The notes: generated from the letters alone by a model not told the origin. 64,000 bases of DNA from Epiperipatus broadwayi (GCA_028023455.1 JAQFVV010012405.1:11641423-11705422), one strand, 5' to 3'; numbered from the stretch's first letter, positions 1-14,618 are shown. Program-made: numbers and translations.

Positions 1-562
1 GGTGAATGGAAAGCATGGGTTCAGATGTCAGGAATCCAACACGTACTAACATCAATTAGGAATCCACAATTGAACCTGTGTGAGTGGGTGATGCATGAGT
101 TGGGTAGGTTGTTTAGGATGTACATCCCAACTAATCACCGAGGATGAGTTAAAAAGATTCCAAAAATACTGAACTACATAAATTGGGCAGTTAATGAGTC
201 CACAGGGTTTTCTCCCATGTGGCTCCAGTTTGGCAAACATGCCCCTAAATTAATCCAAGGCCAAAATACCAGGACCAAAGGAAATGCCAATAAATGTGGA
301 GGAGGACCAAGAGCAGGCATATCATACACTTTTGAAAAGGGGTCAGGAAAAAAACAAACATATACTGGAGAGGCATCATCAGTTTAAAGTTGGTGATCTA
401 GTCATGGTGAAAACCCCACGTGAGTGAACCGGGTATGAGGGACCTTTTTCTATTGTTAAGTGTCAGGGGGATAATGCATTCTGGGTGAATACTGGGCAGG
501 AGGTAAGGGTGTCATACAATGCTTGTTCCTTCAAGCCCCATGCTGGTATGAATGGTTCATGA
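1..562 (+). pseudogene. Ty3/gypsy integrase C-terminal remnant
   Basis: Frame 1 reads from base 1 through the end of a retroviral-type integrase core: a GIQHVLTSIRNPQ stretch, then CEWVMHELGRLFRMY, where the Glu after Cys sits where the third DDE catalytic acid is expected, then the NESTGFSPMWLQFG motif that follows the core in gypsy integrases. The C-terminal part continues in frame 2 from about base 275, with the KVGDLVMVKTP and GPFSIVK motifs of the gypsy chromodomain/GPY-F region, and stops at 560-562. In-frame TGA codons at 145-147 and 425-427 and a frameshift between about 245 and 275 show that the copy is dead. The element's 5' part lies left of the window. Family membership is confident; the particular gypsy lineage is not assigned. 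Confidence 0.85.
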
Positions 563-605
563 TATTTAGGAGCCATTCAAATACATAGTCCGTATTTGAA
601 GGCTT

Positions 606-1560
606 CCAGGAGGGGGATATTGCAACAGGGCAGGCCTAATCAAACCCTGTTGCGATAATTAGACAAATACGGATTTATATACTTAACACATTATTAAAAA
701 ATATATATCTTATTACTAATGTATTATTAAAAATATATATTACTTTACTAACAAAACTAATATTTACCAGTTCGATGTACAATCAATGGTCATTTGCATG
801 GTATTTTAATTAAAAAAAGAGAACTCATAAAAGAGGTATGGGGGAGGGGTTATACATTTGCTCTGAATTTTTTTTTCTTTTGCCAAACCCAGCAATACAC
901 ATTACTATGTATATGTGTGAGTGTGTTTGAACCATTAAAAATGAAAAATTCACAAAATAAAAATAAAAAGGAAACATTTTGTTTGATAAACTTTTTAAAT
1001 ATATACACATTAAGTCAACAAAAGAACTATAAATGTCAAGATGGAAGACTGATTTTACAGAACAATGGAAGTAATTATAAAAATAGTGGAATGTCTAATT
1101 CTAATTAAATATTAATTGGAAAAAAATAGGTGTAAAAAGCTTTTGTGATGCATTCCAACAAAGGCTTACAGAATGTGAATGGAAATATAATTGAAAATGA
1201 ATAAAAAATAAAGATAAATTCGATAATTAAAAAAAAGAATTAAGAATTAAGGATTAGTATAAGTTTGGACAGAGAAGAAAGTGGATGGTAGACTGATAAA
1301 CAGAAAATAAGAATCAAGAAACCAACGTGATATACATTGGATAAAATATGGTCAGGCTGGGATAGAGGCTTCAATGTGCAGAGGGTCCAAGTCCTTTTTC
1401 TCTCCGAATGTATAGCAGCTGCCGATATCGGAGAAGGAATGTCAAGCCCAGAGAATTCGCCTCAATAAGCAACAATGTTGAATCGCCACACGAGATAGAA
1501 AATAAATAAATAAATAAATGGACTTTAGCCATGGAACCCGAACTTCAAAAAAAAAGATAA
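606..1560 (+). mobile_element. Gypsy polypurine tract and presumed 3' LTR
   Basis: Forty-odd bases after the integrase stop lies a purine run (606-618, centred on AGGAGGGGGA), the usual second-strand primer directly before a 3' LTR. The LTR would begin at 620/621 with TGCAACAGGG, which pairs with CCCTGTTGC at 644-652 to form a 9-bp hairpin. The right boundary is uncertain. A run of overlapping AATAAA signals at about 1500-1520 and more complex sequence at 1330-1500 suggest the transcribed LTR reaches that far. No partner LTR is in the window, so its length cannot be checked. Confidence 0.45.
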
Positions 1561-2700
1561 AGTTTGTTTACCGACAAAGGACCGGAGATTCCCTTTTCAC
1601 CAAGTGAATTTGATCAATTCCCTGGGGAAATGCAGGTATTTTTTTTTCCTATTTGCATATATATGTCACTTTTAGTAAGCTTACTCCACGAATTTGAGAA
1701 AACTGTTATTTGACACAATTGTGAACTTAAAATTTTTTTTCTTTGCCCGGAGAGGTCAAACTATTTTCTACGGAATTTATTAGTGTATTTTTATAGTCCA
1801 ATTAAATCTTCAGTGCAAAATACATATAATAGCATATTTGTGTGTGTGGGAGCTTTGGCAAAGAGAGAAAAGAGCAAACAAAAAAAAAAGAGAAACTGAT
1901 ATGAATCTTTGATTTAAAAAGTGAAAAGAGGCACTAATTCAACTTACGTAAATAATATATGTTTCTGTTTTATAGTTACGTAAATATCATTGCTAATAAA
2001 TGTGTATAAAACATTATGAGTTTTTTTTTTAAATAGAAAAAAAAAGAGAGGGTCAGATCTGTTGCCGGTAAATTTTACCACCAGCCCTGAGCAGAGCTAG
2101 TCCAGAGGCATTTCCATATTGGTATTCCAGCTATCCCAGCATAATTCTTATAGAAATATAGGATTGGCGCTTGAGGTCAAAAAGTGATGCTCATAAATAT
2201 GCTGGGCGATAATGGAATAATTTAAGAATAAATATTTTTTTAAACAATGACGCACATACGTGTATCGTTATATATACATACACACAATCTTTCAAGATTA
2301 TATATATGTGCATAAAATATATATGGAAAATGGTACATCACGATACAATATATATATATGTATCACCCAGTGGATGACTTGTGTGATCAAGTCGAAATGT
2401 GGGAATATAACTATTTAAATTTTTTAACATGGATGAACCCGCAAAATATGTTGTGTATATATATATATATATTGTAAAGGTATAGATGTAGTAGGGCAAT
2501 ATGGGGAGATAGGATATCATAAGATCCACAGTTGGTTTGCCATTTGTAATGGTACAGAAAGAATAGGGGTAACATGGAGAGAAGGGATTAATCACTATCC
2601 CCAAATATTATCTTAGTCATTGAATTAATATTGGCAAATATAAAATGAATATATATATATAAGAAGTATGAGAGCATCACAAAAACACACATAAGTACTT
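1561..2700. other. No gene seen; AT-rich
   Basis: There are no supported coding signals. Bases 2055-2205 are more complex and GC-richer than the surroundings and may be an unclassified repeat fragment. Bases 2240-2475 are mostly short (TA)n runs. Confidence 0.6.
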
Positions 2701-5229
<2,529 letters not shown>

Positions 5230-6430
5230 ATTATTAGTGTTTTACATTGCTATACAGATGTTTGGGTAAATCTTCCAGTCTTTTTGTAACTGGTGCTAAC
5301 TTTTCAGCATGACTAAATTTCTTCTCTTGACTCAGGTTGGGATAAGGGTATTGGTGAACTGTTCAGATTATTTCCACTTTTCATTCAATGCAATACCCCT
5401 GTTTTTTTCAACTACTATTTATCTATCCATTTTCCCATGCTTTCTCTTGTGAATTATATCTATTATTTCTTTTGGCACACTTATTTTTATATTGCTTTTA
5501 TCCCTCATTATCTGTAATCCTTTATTTTGGAAGCTGAAGGAGAAAATATCTGCTCATACCAATCCTTTTTGGCTTTGTTGCCTTCATATTATTATCTGCC
5601 CAACACTTATTTTGTCATCACACATAATTATCCAATTTATTTTGTAATAGGTTATAACTAATAATTTTTATTGTGTGACACTTTAAAAACGATCCAATAG
5701 TCAATACTTTCAATTGACATATCTGACCTTGAAAAATGGACTACAGGTCTCTCTGGTAACTAATTTGTATATATGTTGTGATACTTGATGCTGACATTTT
5801 TTTCTTTATCTTTTATTTAATGTTTGAACTTTTGTTTCAAAATGTTTTTTTTCCTTTCAATTATTATGATTCATTATTTTCATATGCTTTAATTTTTTCA
5901 AATTGTTTTGGCCCATTTATCTTTTGTCCTAATTCCCCTGGTTTAACTACAATCATAACTATTATTTCCACTTCCTTTTGCATTACATATTTCACATGAT
6001 TTATAACAACTTTTTTGTCCGTTCCCTCTTATTCTCCAAAATTTTGTGTATATTTTGGATATCTTCCTGAACATTGTTTTTCTTTTATTTTGTTGATATA
6101 TTTCTTTTATTGTGTTGCAGTCTTTCGTCTGTTTTCTTTTATTTTTCTTACCAGCCTCTCATTGTGAAATTTGATTGTTTTCTTCAATTTTTTAAAAGAG
6201 CATCTGACTTTCTTCTTTCATTTCTCTTGACATCTCTTCCATTCTCTTTCTACTTTCATATTTTCTTTGTTAATTACTTTCTTTCATTTTTTAAACATTT
6301 TCAAAAACTGAACTGAAATGGTCAGCTTCTCTGTGTCTGGGATTTTTTAGTTCATTGGTGACCCTTTTGATAATTATGTTCTTTCTCTATTTTCCTTGAA
6401 TTTGCCTTTCTCAGCATATATGTTTTTAAT
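5230..6430 (-). pseudogene. Possible decayed Gag-like coding relic
   Basis: The plus strand is strongly pyrimidine-rich here. Read on the minus strand, the sequence gives Lys/Glu-rich, coiled-coil-like pieces with scattered stops and frameshifts, similar in composition to the Gag-like ORFs at 45.8-47.2 and 57.4-58.6 kb. It lies downstream, on the same strand, of sequence at 7200-7660 that resembles the 5' leader of family A. That order (leader then gag on the minus strand) is what an old relative of that element would show. No reading frame is intact and no enzyme motif is visible, so this is an inference from strand skew and context. Confidence 0.3.
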
Positions 6431-6544
6431 AGACCATTTTTAATATTGAAAAAAAAAAACACTATAAAATTGATTTTACATGTAGGTCAACACAGGCATA
6501 ACAATAATGTTTGCATCACCAAAGGTTTTTGATATTCCATGATA

Positions 6545-6840
6545 TTAGATTTTGAATGGTATGAATGAGTGAAGAGTTAGAGGGCAGAGTAGATTGAAGC
6601 ATGTTCATTAAAGTTTAAAGATTGGCTACCTTAATATAAGCCAAGCACTGATTACCTCTGCATGTGGAAGATGATGATGATGTGAATGAACTGATGACTG
6701 CTGGTTCAGTACAAAATATGTATATTGAAGATCAATTTATCTTTTTCAGATGTGTGTGGTCATGTGTATTGATTATATGACACAGAGTGAAGAGCTAAAG
6801 AGAGATTAAAAGTCTATGTTCAAATACCCTACAATTACAA
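6545..6840 (+). mobile_element. tRNA-related SINE-like repeat, copy 1
   Basis: First of a dispersed family with copies at 9270-9510, 20511-20770, 31507-31788, 34641-34935 and 35055-35660. The conserved order is a body (GATTTTNAATGRTATGAATG... then a stretch with AAGCACTGATT), a TCAGTTGG/CTGATGA-like middle block, then a tRNA-like module ending in a B-box-like TGTTCAAATACCC at about 6817-6830. The B box resembles the pol III consensus GGTTCGANNCC. The tRNA-like part sits at the 3' end of the conserved unit, unlike the usual SINE arrangement. Confidence 0.65.
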
Positions 6841-7199
6841 TAAACAATTTTAAACTAAATTTTATTTATATTTTCAGAACATTGTAAATTTGACAGCTTT
6901 ATCTCATAAAATAAGCATCAGATCAACTTTCCATCCATGCAAACTTTCACTATTATCTACTACTACTATTATTTTTATTGCCCTTAATATACCTTTCTTT
7001 CAAATCGACTACCTCAAACCTGACTTTACATATTTAATTTATTTTTCTGAGATTTATTCACAAATTTCTAACTTGCTCATACATGTGGGACTGATTTCTT
7101 ATTTACCATTATTTTTATGGTTATTTTAAATGCATGTGCATATATAAAATAAATTTTATAAAACAAACCATTTGCTCAAATTGACTTTTCAGAAACCCA

Positions 7200-7660
7200 A
7201 CCAGCATCTGATAAAAACGGAATGAATAGTGACATAAAATCTTGAGATAGATAAAGAATGTCACCACCCAAAAATAATTACAAAATCACATTGCAACTGC
7301 TATCTTAATTTTGACACTATAAGATATCTACAACCCAAAATAATTATAATGCAAAACTTTTGCAACATCTTACTCCTTTCTAAAATAGAGTCTTGCAAAT
7401 ACAAAACATTAAAATTATGTTTTGCTCTTTTTCTTAGAGACTTAGAGGCTGGGGTTCATAACAGGACTATTAACTGTTCATGATAAAGAACTGGAATTAT
7501 TAAAACTCAAAAATGGATTGTTATAGTGTTGAGATAGATCATTCCACAGAGTTTCTTGAAAATATTGCATCCTCAAGTCCATGAAAAATCTCTCCATTCA
7601 TCATTATAAACCAAAAGATCAATCCAGTCCCCAAAAATCATACTTTATTTTTATGTTCTG
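7200..7660 (-). mobile_element. Diverged relative of family A leader
   Basis: Bases 7425-7490 match the family A leader repeats at 47708-47920 in order: a GCTCTNTNTCTT run, GAGACTTA-AGGCTG, ACAGGACTA, TTAACTG, TTCATGAT. Further matches on both sides include the ACAACCC-AATTA-TGCAA block at 7330-7370, compared with about 47540-47590, and the CTCCATTCATCAT block near 7590. This looks like the 5' untranslated leader of an older copy of the same LTR-retrotransposon lineage on the minus strand. Its Gag relic would lie to the left. Confidence 0.5.
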
Positions 7661-7757
7661 CTTTAAATATGAACTTCTTTTAAGTATACATTAACTATCA
7701 CTAATTTTATAATTTATAACCAATTGTAATTTGTTCAATAAATTACTATCAATACTC

Positions 7758-7946
7758 TTGTCACAAATTTCACAATCACACTTTTTTTTCCTAATAATTT
7801 TAGATAAAAATGCATACATTTTTCCTCAGGTGTAATTATATTTGAATTTTAAGTTTTGTGGATATAATTACACCTGAGAAAAAATGTATGCATTTTTATC
7901 TAAAATTATTAAGAAATAAAAAGTGTGACTGAGAAATTTGTGACAA
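7758..7946. repeat. Inverted repeat (hairpin), 84-bp arms
   Basis: The left arm 7758-7841 is almost the exact reverse complement of 7862-7946, with a spacer of about 20 bases. The arms contain GATAAAAATGCATACATTTT and its complement. Arms this similar with such a short spacer suggest a foldback or MITE-type element, or a templated inverted duplication. The RTE fragment begins right after it. Confidence 0.9.
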
Positions 7947-7959
7947 ATACTTTGGTTGA

Positions 7960-8489
7960 TTATTACTGCAGATGAAAACATAATGGTGAAATTAATAAAG
8001 TTGTTTGGAATGCTTTTGGTAGAAATAACTTAATATTAAAAAGAAATACGTCTATGTGTTCAAAAAAGATTCTCAATAAATGTATTTTCCCAGTTCTTAC
8101 CTATGGATCTGTGACTTGGACATTTAGGAGAAGAGGAATACAGAGACTTTAGATCACTCAACAATTTATCGATAGATGCATGCTAGGAGTAACAAGAAGA
8201 GATTGAAAGGAAAATACATGATGAAAGAGCAAACAGGTGTTACAACATTATTGAAAGAATTAAGAGACCAAAATGGAGTTGGGCTAGAGATATTGCTAAA
8301 AAAAATGATGAGCAGTTGAAATCTTAAATTGGAATTCAAGAGATTGTAAAAAATCTAAAAAAGGACCACATGTGATGTGGATGGATGAAATAATGAGGTG
8401 TGCTGAAGTGTTATGGAGAAAAGATGCTAGAAAGCAGAGAAGATGGACTGACTTGAAGAGACCTTCATCCTGCAGTGAATGAATAATGA

Positions 8490-8490
<1 letters not shown>
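7960..8490 (+). pseudogene. RTE-clade LINE 3' fragment, dead
   Basis: The plus-strand translation gives LTYGSVTWTFRRRGIQRL, stop, then FIDRCMLGVTRRD. This corresponds to the C-terminal RT region of the minus-strand LINE at 22.7-25.5 kb, which reads LPVLTYGSDTGTLNRRAIQRL then MERSMLGVTRRD. The 3' end also matches: CTTGAAGAGACCTTCATCCTGCAGTG here, and the complement of that block at about 22755-22780. Multiple stops and frameshifts are present. This is a 5'-truncated insertion of the type LINEs commonly leave; its tail runs into the (TA)n tract. Confidence 0.85.

Positions 8491-8497
<7 letters not shown>

Positions 8498-8569
<72 letters not shown>
8498..8569. repeat. (TA)n microsatellite
   Basis: About 36 uninterrupted TA units directly after the LINE 3' end. 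The simple-repeat tail of an RTE insertion may have seeded it. Confidence 0.97.
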
Positions 8570-8574
<5 letters not shown>

Positions 8575-9163
8575 TCCTAACAGAAAGCATGTTTTATTAT
8601 TTCCAAATGTTGCTATTTAATTTTTATATAACACCGTTTTGCTCAGAAATATATTTTAATAACATATATAATATTTTAAGGAAAATCATAATCATTAATA
8701 TCAGAAAAGCAAAATGAAAACATATTACCTAGAAAATAATACAACCTATTTAAGCTACTTTAACCTAATAAACAGACCAACATCCGCTTAATACTCAGGT
8801 TCCTATATTTGATATTTGTCTAATTTATTTTAGTAATTAAACAAATAATATAGTATTTATATTTTTTACTTCTCTATTGACTTTTATAATAACCTAAATA
8901 TTAGTCTGAAAATATATACATCTTTTAGCTCACAACCGATCAGCCGGGTTCTATTTTTATTTGGTAGATTACATGTTCTCACTTTGCTTATCTAGTATTA
9001 ATTGCTTGGAGTCTGTGTTACATTATAACTGAATTATTAATGTAAATGATTACTTGATAATTCCCATTTGTAAATTGTTAAAAATATTTAATGTACACAG
9101 ATTAATGGATTTTTAACGTATGCATAGAAAATAAAAGGGCAACAAATATGCTTATATAAATAA

Positions 9164-9571
9164 ATAATCAATCAAAATAAGATTGAGATAAACAACTACT
9201 AATAACTATATTTAAATTAATACACTGTGCAGGCTTACACACACCTGCACACATATAATGTAATAATAAGGGATTCGAACTCAGACGTTCACACGACCCT
9301 CTGCTCTCCATGCCATCTCATATTGCTGACCCACCTGATCATATGCATGTTAAAAAGATAAATAATCACCAATATACGTATTTTATGCTAAACCAGCAAT
9401 CATCAGTTGGTCCAGATTACTAACTTCACACATATATACAATCAGTGCTTGGATTTATATTAAGATCGCCAATCTTCATACTTTAATGGACAGGCTTCAA
9501 ACTATTTATCGAACCGGCTTTCATCTCTATTGAGACCTTATCTTATTTTGATTGATTATTCATTAAGGACA
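9164..9571 (-). mobile_element. SINE-like repeat copy 2 flanked by inverted ends
   Basis: Bases 9270-9510 are a minus-strand copy of the tRNA-related family. The complement of the B box reads GGGATTCGAACT at 9270-9281, one of the best-preserved B boxes in the window, and the body block ATACAATCAGTGCTTGG follows. About 100 bases left and 60 right of it are inverted copies of AATAATCAATCAAAATAAGAT (about 9164-9188 and 9542-9571), so the repeat may sit inside a small TIR element or inverted duplication. Confidence 0.6.
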
Positions 9572-9574
9572 AAT

Positions 9575-12517
9575 AAATTGTATTGGATAATTAACTATTA
9601 TAGTAATATAAGAAATTTACTTATGGAGAATGTAAGAAGTTTGCTGAATCTAAAAGTGTAACGTAGTAAAATTGGATTACATAATCGCATGGTTTATTTT
9701 GCTAATTTATATGAAGTTCAAGTATTTAAAAGTGACTGAATTGAACATTATCTATGGAATTTGAGTTCTATATTCTATCATTATGTCACTATACTTAATC
9801 ATGCAGACAACAAAAGAGTATATAAAAATTCACTATTTTTTCTATTGTTTTTTTTTTAAAAACTACTTTTTTTGATAAAAATTTATTATAATCTTAATTT
9901 TATATGAAATTAGAAAAAAAACCATTGGTGGTCAAGTAGTGTTGCTTAGCGACGTAAATTCTATAAAAAATCACCCACTGCTTTGATACTTGAAAAAAGT
10001 TTACATGAAATCGAGAATCAGAAATGCCAAAGCTGAGAAATGATTCACGAAGTTTGAAGTCTAAAGTCGGCCATTTTGTTTTTCTGCCCTAAACATCGCA
10101 GGTTGATTATTTTTTAAAAAAGGCCTTTAAGCAAACGGACAGTATGATCATATAATAGAAAATATAAATAATTAGACAAATGATATTACGATCACAAAAT
10201 AGAAAACCAGTGAATTAACATATGAATGAAATGTTTTTATTTGCATGCTTTATTTATTAAATTATCAGTTGCCAATACCATTTGTAATAACAATAATAAA
10301 ACCGAATTTTTTTAAAAAATATTAACAATTTACAATAATGTAAACTGTACATATATATATATATGTCTGTATGTATGTACAAAATATATTATTATAAGTT
10401 AACACGCTATAAGTGTCAAGCTTGGCCGATGGTTAATTTAGATTGTCCTAGGGCGAATCTTAATAAATAGACGGTTGCGATATCCCGTTGTTTTTGAAAA
10501 GCTTTCGGATAAAATCTAGCGCAAAATCATTAAGGTTTATTTGTGTAAATCTTGTAATTGCACTAATTACTAATTATGGGTTAATGTGATTAATTTTAGG
10601 CTTTTCTATTTCTAAAATTTAATGATGATGTCAAAAACATTAACTAAGTTGTAATGATCAGTTTTAACAAGACCCTATTTTTTTTTTTATAAGTTTTAAT
10701 TGTAGATACATAAATTGACATGGATGTCCCTTGTATTATTCAAAATTACAAATAAAATGCTTATTTTCATAATTCATATTAGAATTGAGAATGAAATATA
10801 ATTATAACATACATGCATATTTGGCAGCTATTTAAATTTGAGTATTACCTTTAGCAGATGAAAAATAAAAAAGGAAAGAAAGAACAAGTTGTAGGTGAGC
10901 TTATAATGGAATATATAATAACCGTAATTATGTCCACATATACAAATCACATATGACCTTTTGGCTGTGTATTTAGAATTTTGCAAATTGTTATAATTTC
11001 TGTAATAAATCTGGTTTATTCGTTTTTTGTTATTGTTTTCTGCATCAATATATTATCTAATTATAGAACTCCGTTCTCTTTATTTTCAGTAATGTCTTTC
11101 CAATTAAAGCATTTTTTAAAACCAAATTTTAACTTTTTTTTTGTTTTATGAAATAAGCAACATCTCTCTATTCCGTTAAAATCAGCATCATGATTTTTAT
11201 AGTGTTTTTTTTTTATTGAAAAGGGCTATTTATCTTCACAAACCTAATACAATAGAAATGTGCTTTTACAGTAATTTATATATTGTTTGCCGAAGTCAGG
11301 ATAATAAATGGGCCCAACTTTGACATACAAAGAAATATAAAAATTACAGAACATAATTACTAAGTGGTTCTTGGTTATAAATATCTTCAAATGCATATAA
11401 AATAATATATTCGTTTATTAAGAGCTTGATAGGGGTTCATTATAAATAGTTCATGATATTTTCACTTGTGTTCTTTTTTTCATTTTTATTTCATTTTTAA
11501 TACTGTTTTCAGTCGCTCTGTTTGATGTAGGGATTGGTTATCAAGAGATTATCTTTACATTAGTCATATCACTACATTTCCACACTTTAATTACATGCAT
11601 AGCAATTTTAATTCAACATCATTTCTTTTTTGTTTTTTCCAAATATATATGAGTATGTAAGAGAAAAGAAAACTCATGGTATTTAGAAAGCGGTAATAGG
11701 ATAAGGATAGAAATATGGACGTTCTTAGTTGTAATAATTTATTTGTCACTACAATCTATAGGTGCTTCATAATTATATTTAGGATAAATATTTCAACAGG
11801 CGAATAAGATGTTCCTGTTTCCACAAATGTTGAATAATATAGAAATGATATAAAAATAGCATATCTTAAATATCTAGCTAGGTCACTATACCTAGTAAAT
11901 TTCTTATTTAAATGATAAAAGTGGTCATACTATCAAAAATGATAAGATTGCAAATAGTGGTAAAAATAACAATATATTGTTTATTTAAATATATATATAT
12001 ATATATATATTACTTAATATGGACATTTTAAATTTGAATGTAGAATAGCCCTGTAATAATGCAGTTGTTAAATTCAGCTCATCAATATAAATGCATTTTT
12101 CAAAACAGCAAGGACATTTCACTATGAAGTCAAGTGGTTAGTTATGTCCTGAAAAGTATATATATGAAAAAATAACTTCACCATGTTTAATTTAAGGTGA
12201 GATAGAATTTGCATCTTTTATTTTTGAAATTTTAGATGTATCAATGAAACATTAAAGACAATAAAAATTGTTTTATTCAATAATATCTGTTTTCGTCCAA
12301 TAGCAGAGCAACTGATTTTAGAACCCAAAGTTCTATTGCTATTTATTTTTATTCAATTGATCATTTTTATTAATTCTCTCACTCGCATATACATTAAGAA
12401 TCAAAAGTCTACCATTATTGCAACTTATATTAGCATAGGATTTTTTTTAAATCATAAATTCAATCTATTGCTTTTAAAGTTGTAATTATTTATTAAGCAT
12501 ACAGAAAGTATATGTAA
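9575..12517. other. No gene seen; one CpG-richer patch
   Basis: Mostly AT-rich with no supported coding frame. Bases 9940-10140 and 10385-10530 hold clearly more CpG than the surroundings. They include GTTGCTTAGCGAC (resembling an X-box/RFX half-palindrome) at about 9950 and CGGCCATTTTG (resembling a YY1 site) at about 10070. This could be a promoter or an old GC-richer insertion; neither can be shown. A short (TA)n tract lies at 11989-12010. Confidence 0.4.
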
Positions 12518-12959
12518 ATACTTTTAAGACAGGCTTTAACCTGAATCATATGTGCCTTAAAATTTATAATAGTCAAACAATATTTTTAATTGCCAATAGA
12601 GAACCTCTCAAAGCACAACACAAGATAGTGATTTTTATAAAGATAAGAGTAGTCATCTTATCTTTAACCTAACTTTCCACTTGTATAGGCCAATCTGAAT
12701 CATCTTGATTTGGGAGCATGAAAATAGTGGAGAGAATCATGGCTTCACACTCCCAAATCAAGACGCTTCAGATTGGCCTATATAAGTAGAAAGTTAGGTT
12801 AAAGATAAGAAGGCCACTCTTATCTTTATAAAAGTCACTATCTTGTGCCATGGTTTGAAAGATCCCTCTATTGGCAATTAAAATATTTTTTGACTATTGT
12901 TTGACTATTATAAATTTCAAGGCCCATATGATTCAGGTTAAAACCTGTCATAAAAGTAT
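12518..12959. repeat. Long foldback, about 200-bp arms
   Basis: The left arm 12518-12716 is the diverged reverse complement of 12750-12959, with a 33-base spacer. Matching landmarks run from ATACTTTTAAGACAGG outermost to TTGATTTGGGAG innermost, in mirror order on the other side. The arms differ by several substitutions and small indels, so it is older than the 40.2-kb foldback. No coding capacity. Typical of a foldback or MITE-like element. Confidence 0.9.
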
Positions 12960-14326
12960 CAACTGCTTTTATGAACTTTTTTAATAGAAATAAAAAATCA
13001 TAAAAGATCAATATTTTTGGAGAGTCAGCAAATATCAATCAACTTCATTTTATTATTCGTAAAAAATAAATTTACTTTAAGGGCATGTTTCCATTCTTAA
13101 CAATGTTCCAAATGAAACTCATTGCTAATGCCATTACCTGTCAACATTGACATAACGTTAGAATTTTTTCAAATATTTTAATAATTATAAAGCAAATAGC
13201 AAATGTTAAAAAACAATTTCATACACTTATTACACAATTTATCTTTACCTGTTCATATTTATAAAAAAAATGTTCATTTTCTAAAAAAATGTTTATTAAG
13301 TTTATATACTTTGTTCTTATTCACTATTCAGTTTTTTAAATATTTAAAAAATCAAATATAACTTTTTAAAATTATAAATTAAATATTATTCATTATAAAA
13401 TGAAAATGAAATCACATCCATTTTATTGAGTGTTATCATAAATAAAGATTTCATACTGAATTGAAAGGTTGAGTGTTTTCAAAAACTATCACCAGGTGAA
13501 ACAATAGAAAGTGACAGAATTTTAAAGGATTAAATTCAAGATCAATTAGGGCCTGAATTTAATGTTGCATTGTTAATGTGATGGAATTGAAAGCTAAAGA
13601 TTTTTTAATTAAATCTCAAATCTGCTATTTCTGATGGTAAATCATACATTTTCTTCAGTAGAATTTTTTATTATCATTCTTTGTTAATAGGTTAAAGAGC
13701 AACATTTTACTTTTTGTTGGATTGTATTGTAATGTTAAATCACTATGCAATTCTTTTATCAAATATTATTCTACAAAATGTTGAGATTAGTATAAAATAC
13801 ATTATATTATAAATTAACAAATGACTTATTATTCAACAGGTCATAAAAAGGTCAAAGCAATAGAAGTGATATAATTATTGGCAATTTATGGACCTTAGGT
13901 TCCTGAATCATGCTACTCTATTAATACACCAATACAGATAGGGAACGTCATTGTATTTAAAATTTGCAAAAAAAATTATACACAACTAAGGTATCCATTA
14001 TTGAAATTGCAAACAAAATTCCCAAAATTCAATATTGCATTTGATAGGGTCATTTTGGAAGCAGAACATATATTATCTATAAAAGTAATTTTGTAGGGCA
14101 AGTTAAATTTATGTTGACTATAGTGATTTCTTTTTCTGAACAATCAGTTAAATCACATATTTTATGCTTTTATGCATAAATAAAAATGGAGATCTTGCTT
14201 TGACCTAGTCCCTTTACCCAATGTTGACTTAACATATATTGGGGGGAATGAAAAATTGATGATTTACTTAAGCATACAGATATTCCAGAGATAATAAATC
14301 AATATTTCAATAAGCAATTCAATAAT
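12960..14326. other. No gene seen; AT-rich
   Basis: No coding, RNA or repeat structure that I can support. Confidence 0.55.
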
Positions 14327-14431
14327 ACAGAGGCAAAACCCTTTATGCAGCAGCATCACTCAGTGTGAGCCAGAGTAATCAATAGATGCAAAAAGATTTG
14401 TGCATAAAATCCCTATTTAGTGCCTACTCAT

Positions 14432-14486
14432 CCAATATCTCCAGACTAGTTTCGAGCTTATAGCCTTCATCAGTGAGATGCCTTGG
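14432..14486 (-). ncRNA. Hammerhead ribozyme, type I, Penelope-like
   Basis: Read on the minus strand in order: stem I 5' strand CCAAGGCATCTCA (14486-14474); conserved core CTGATGA (14473-14467); stem II AGGCTATAAGCTC (14466-14454), pairing GGCT with AGCT (one G-U) around an ATA loop; GAAA (14453-14450); minimal stem III CTAGTC (14449-14444), closing A-T and C-G around TA and leaving a GTC cleavage triplet; stem I 3' strand TGGAGATATTGG (14443-14432). Stem I pairs CCAA/TTGG, ATCT/AGAT and CA/TG with a small internal loop and a bulge. All canonical core residues are present. The tiny stem III is typical of Penelope-associated hammerheads, which usually act as dimers. Cleavage activity is inferred. 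Confidence 0.8.
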
Positions 14487-14618
14487 ATCTGAAAGCACTG
14501 TATCTAGATCTTAGGATCTAATGCAACCCTCCAGAAGCCACCTTTGACTTTTTAGCTAACTATAAAACTCAGTGCAGCATCCATACTATCCTAAGATCTA
14601 GGTGCAGTGCTCTCAGAT

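Noticed and set aside
5778-6316. Plus-strand Phe/Leu-rich ORFs resembling membrane proteins
   Set aside because: They are complements of Lys/Glu-rich minus-strand sequence in a pyrimidine-skewed region and share no feature with known proteins.
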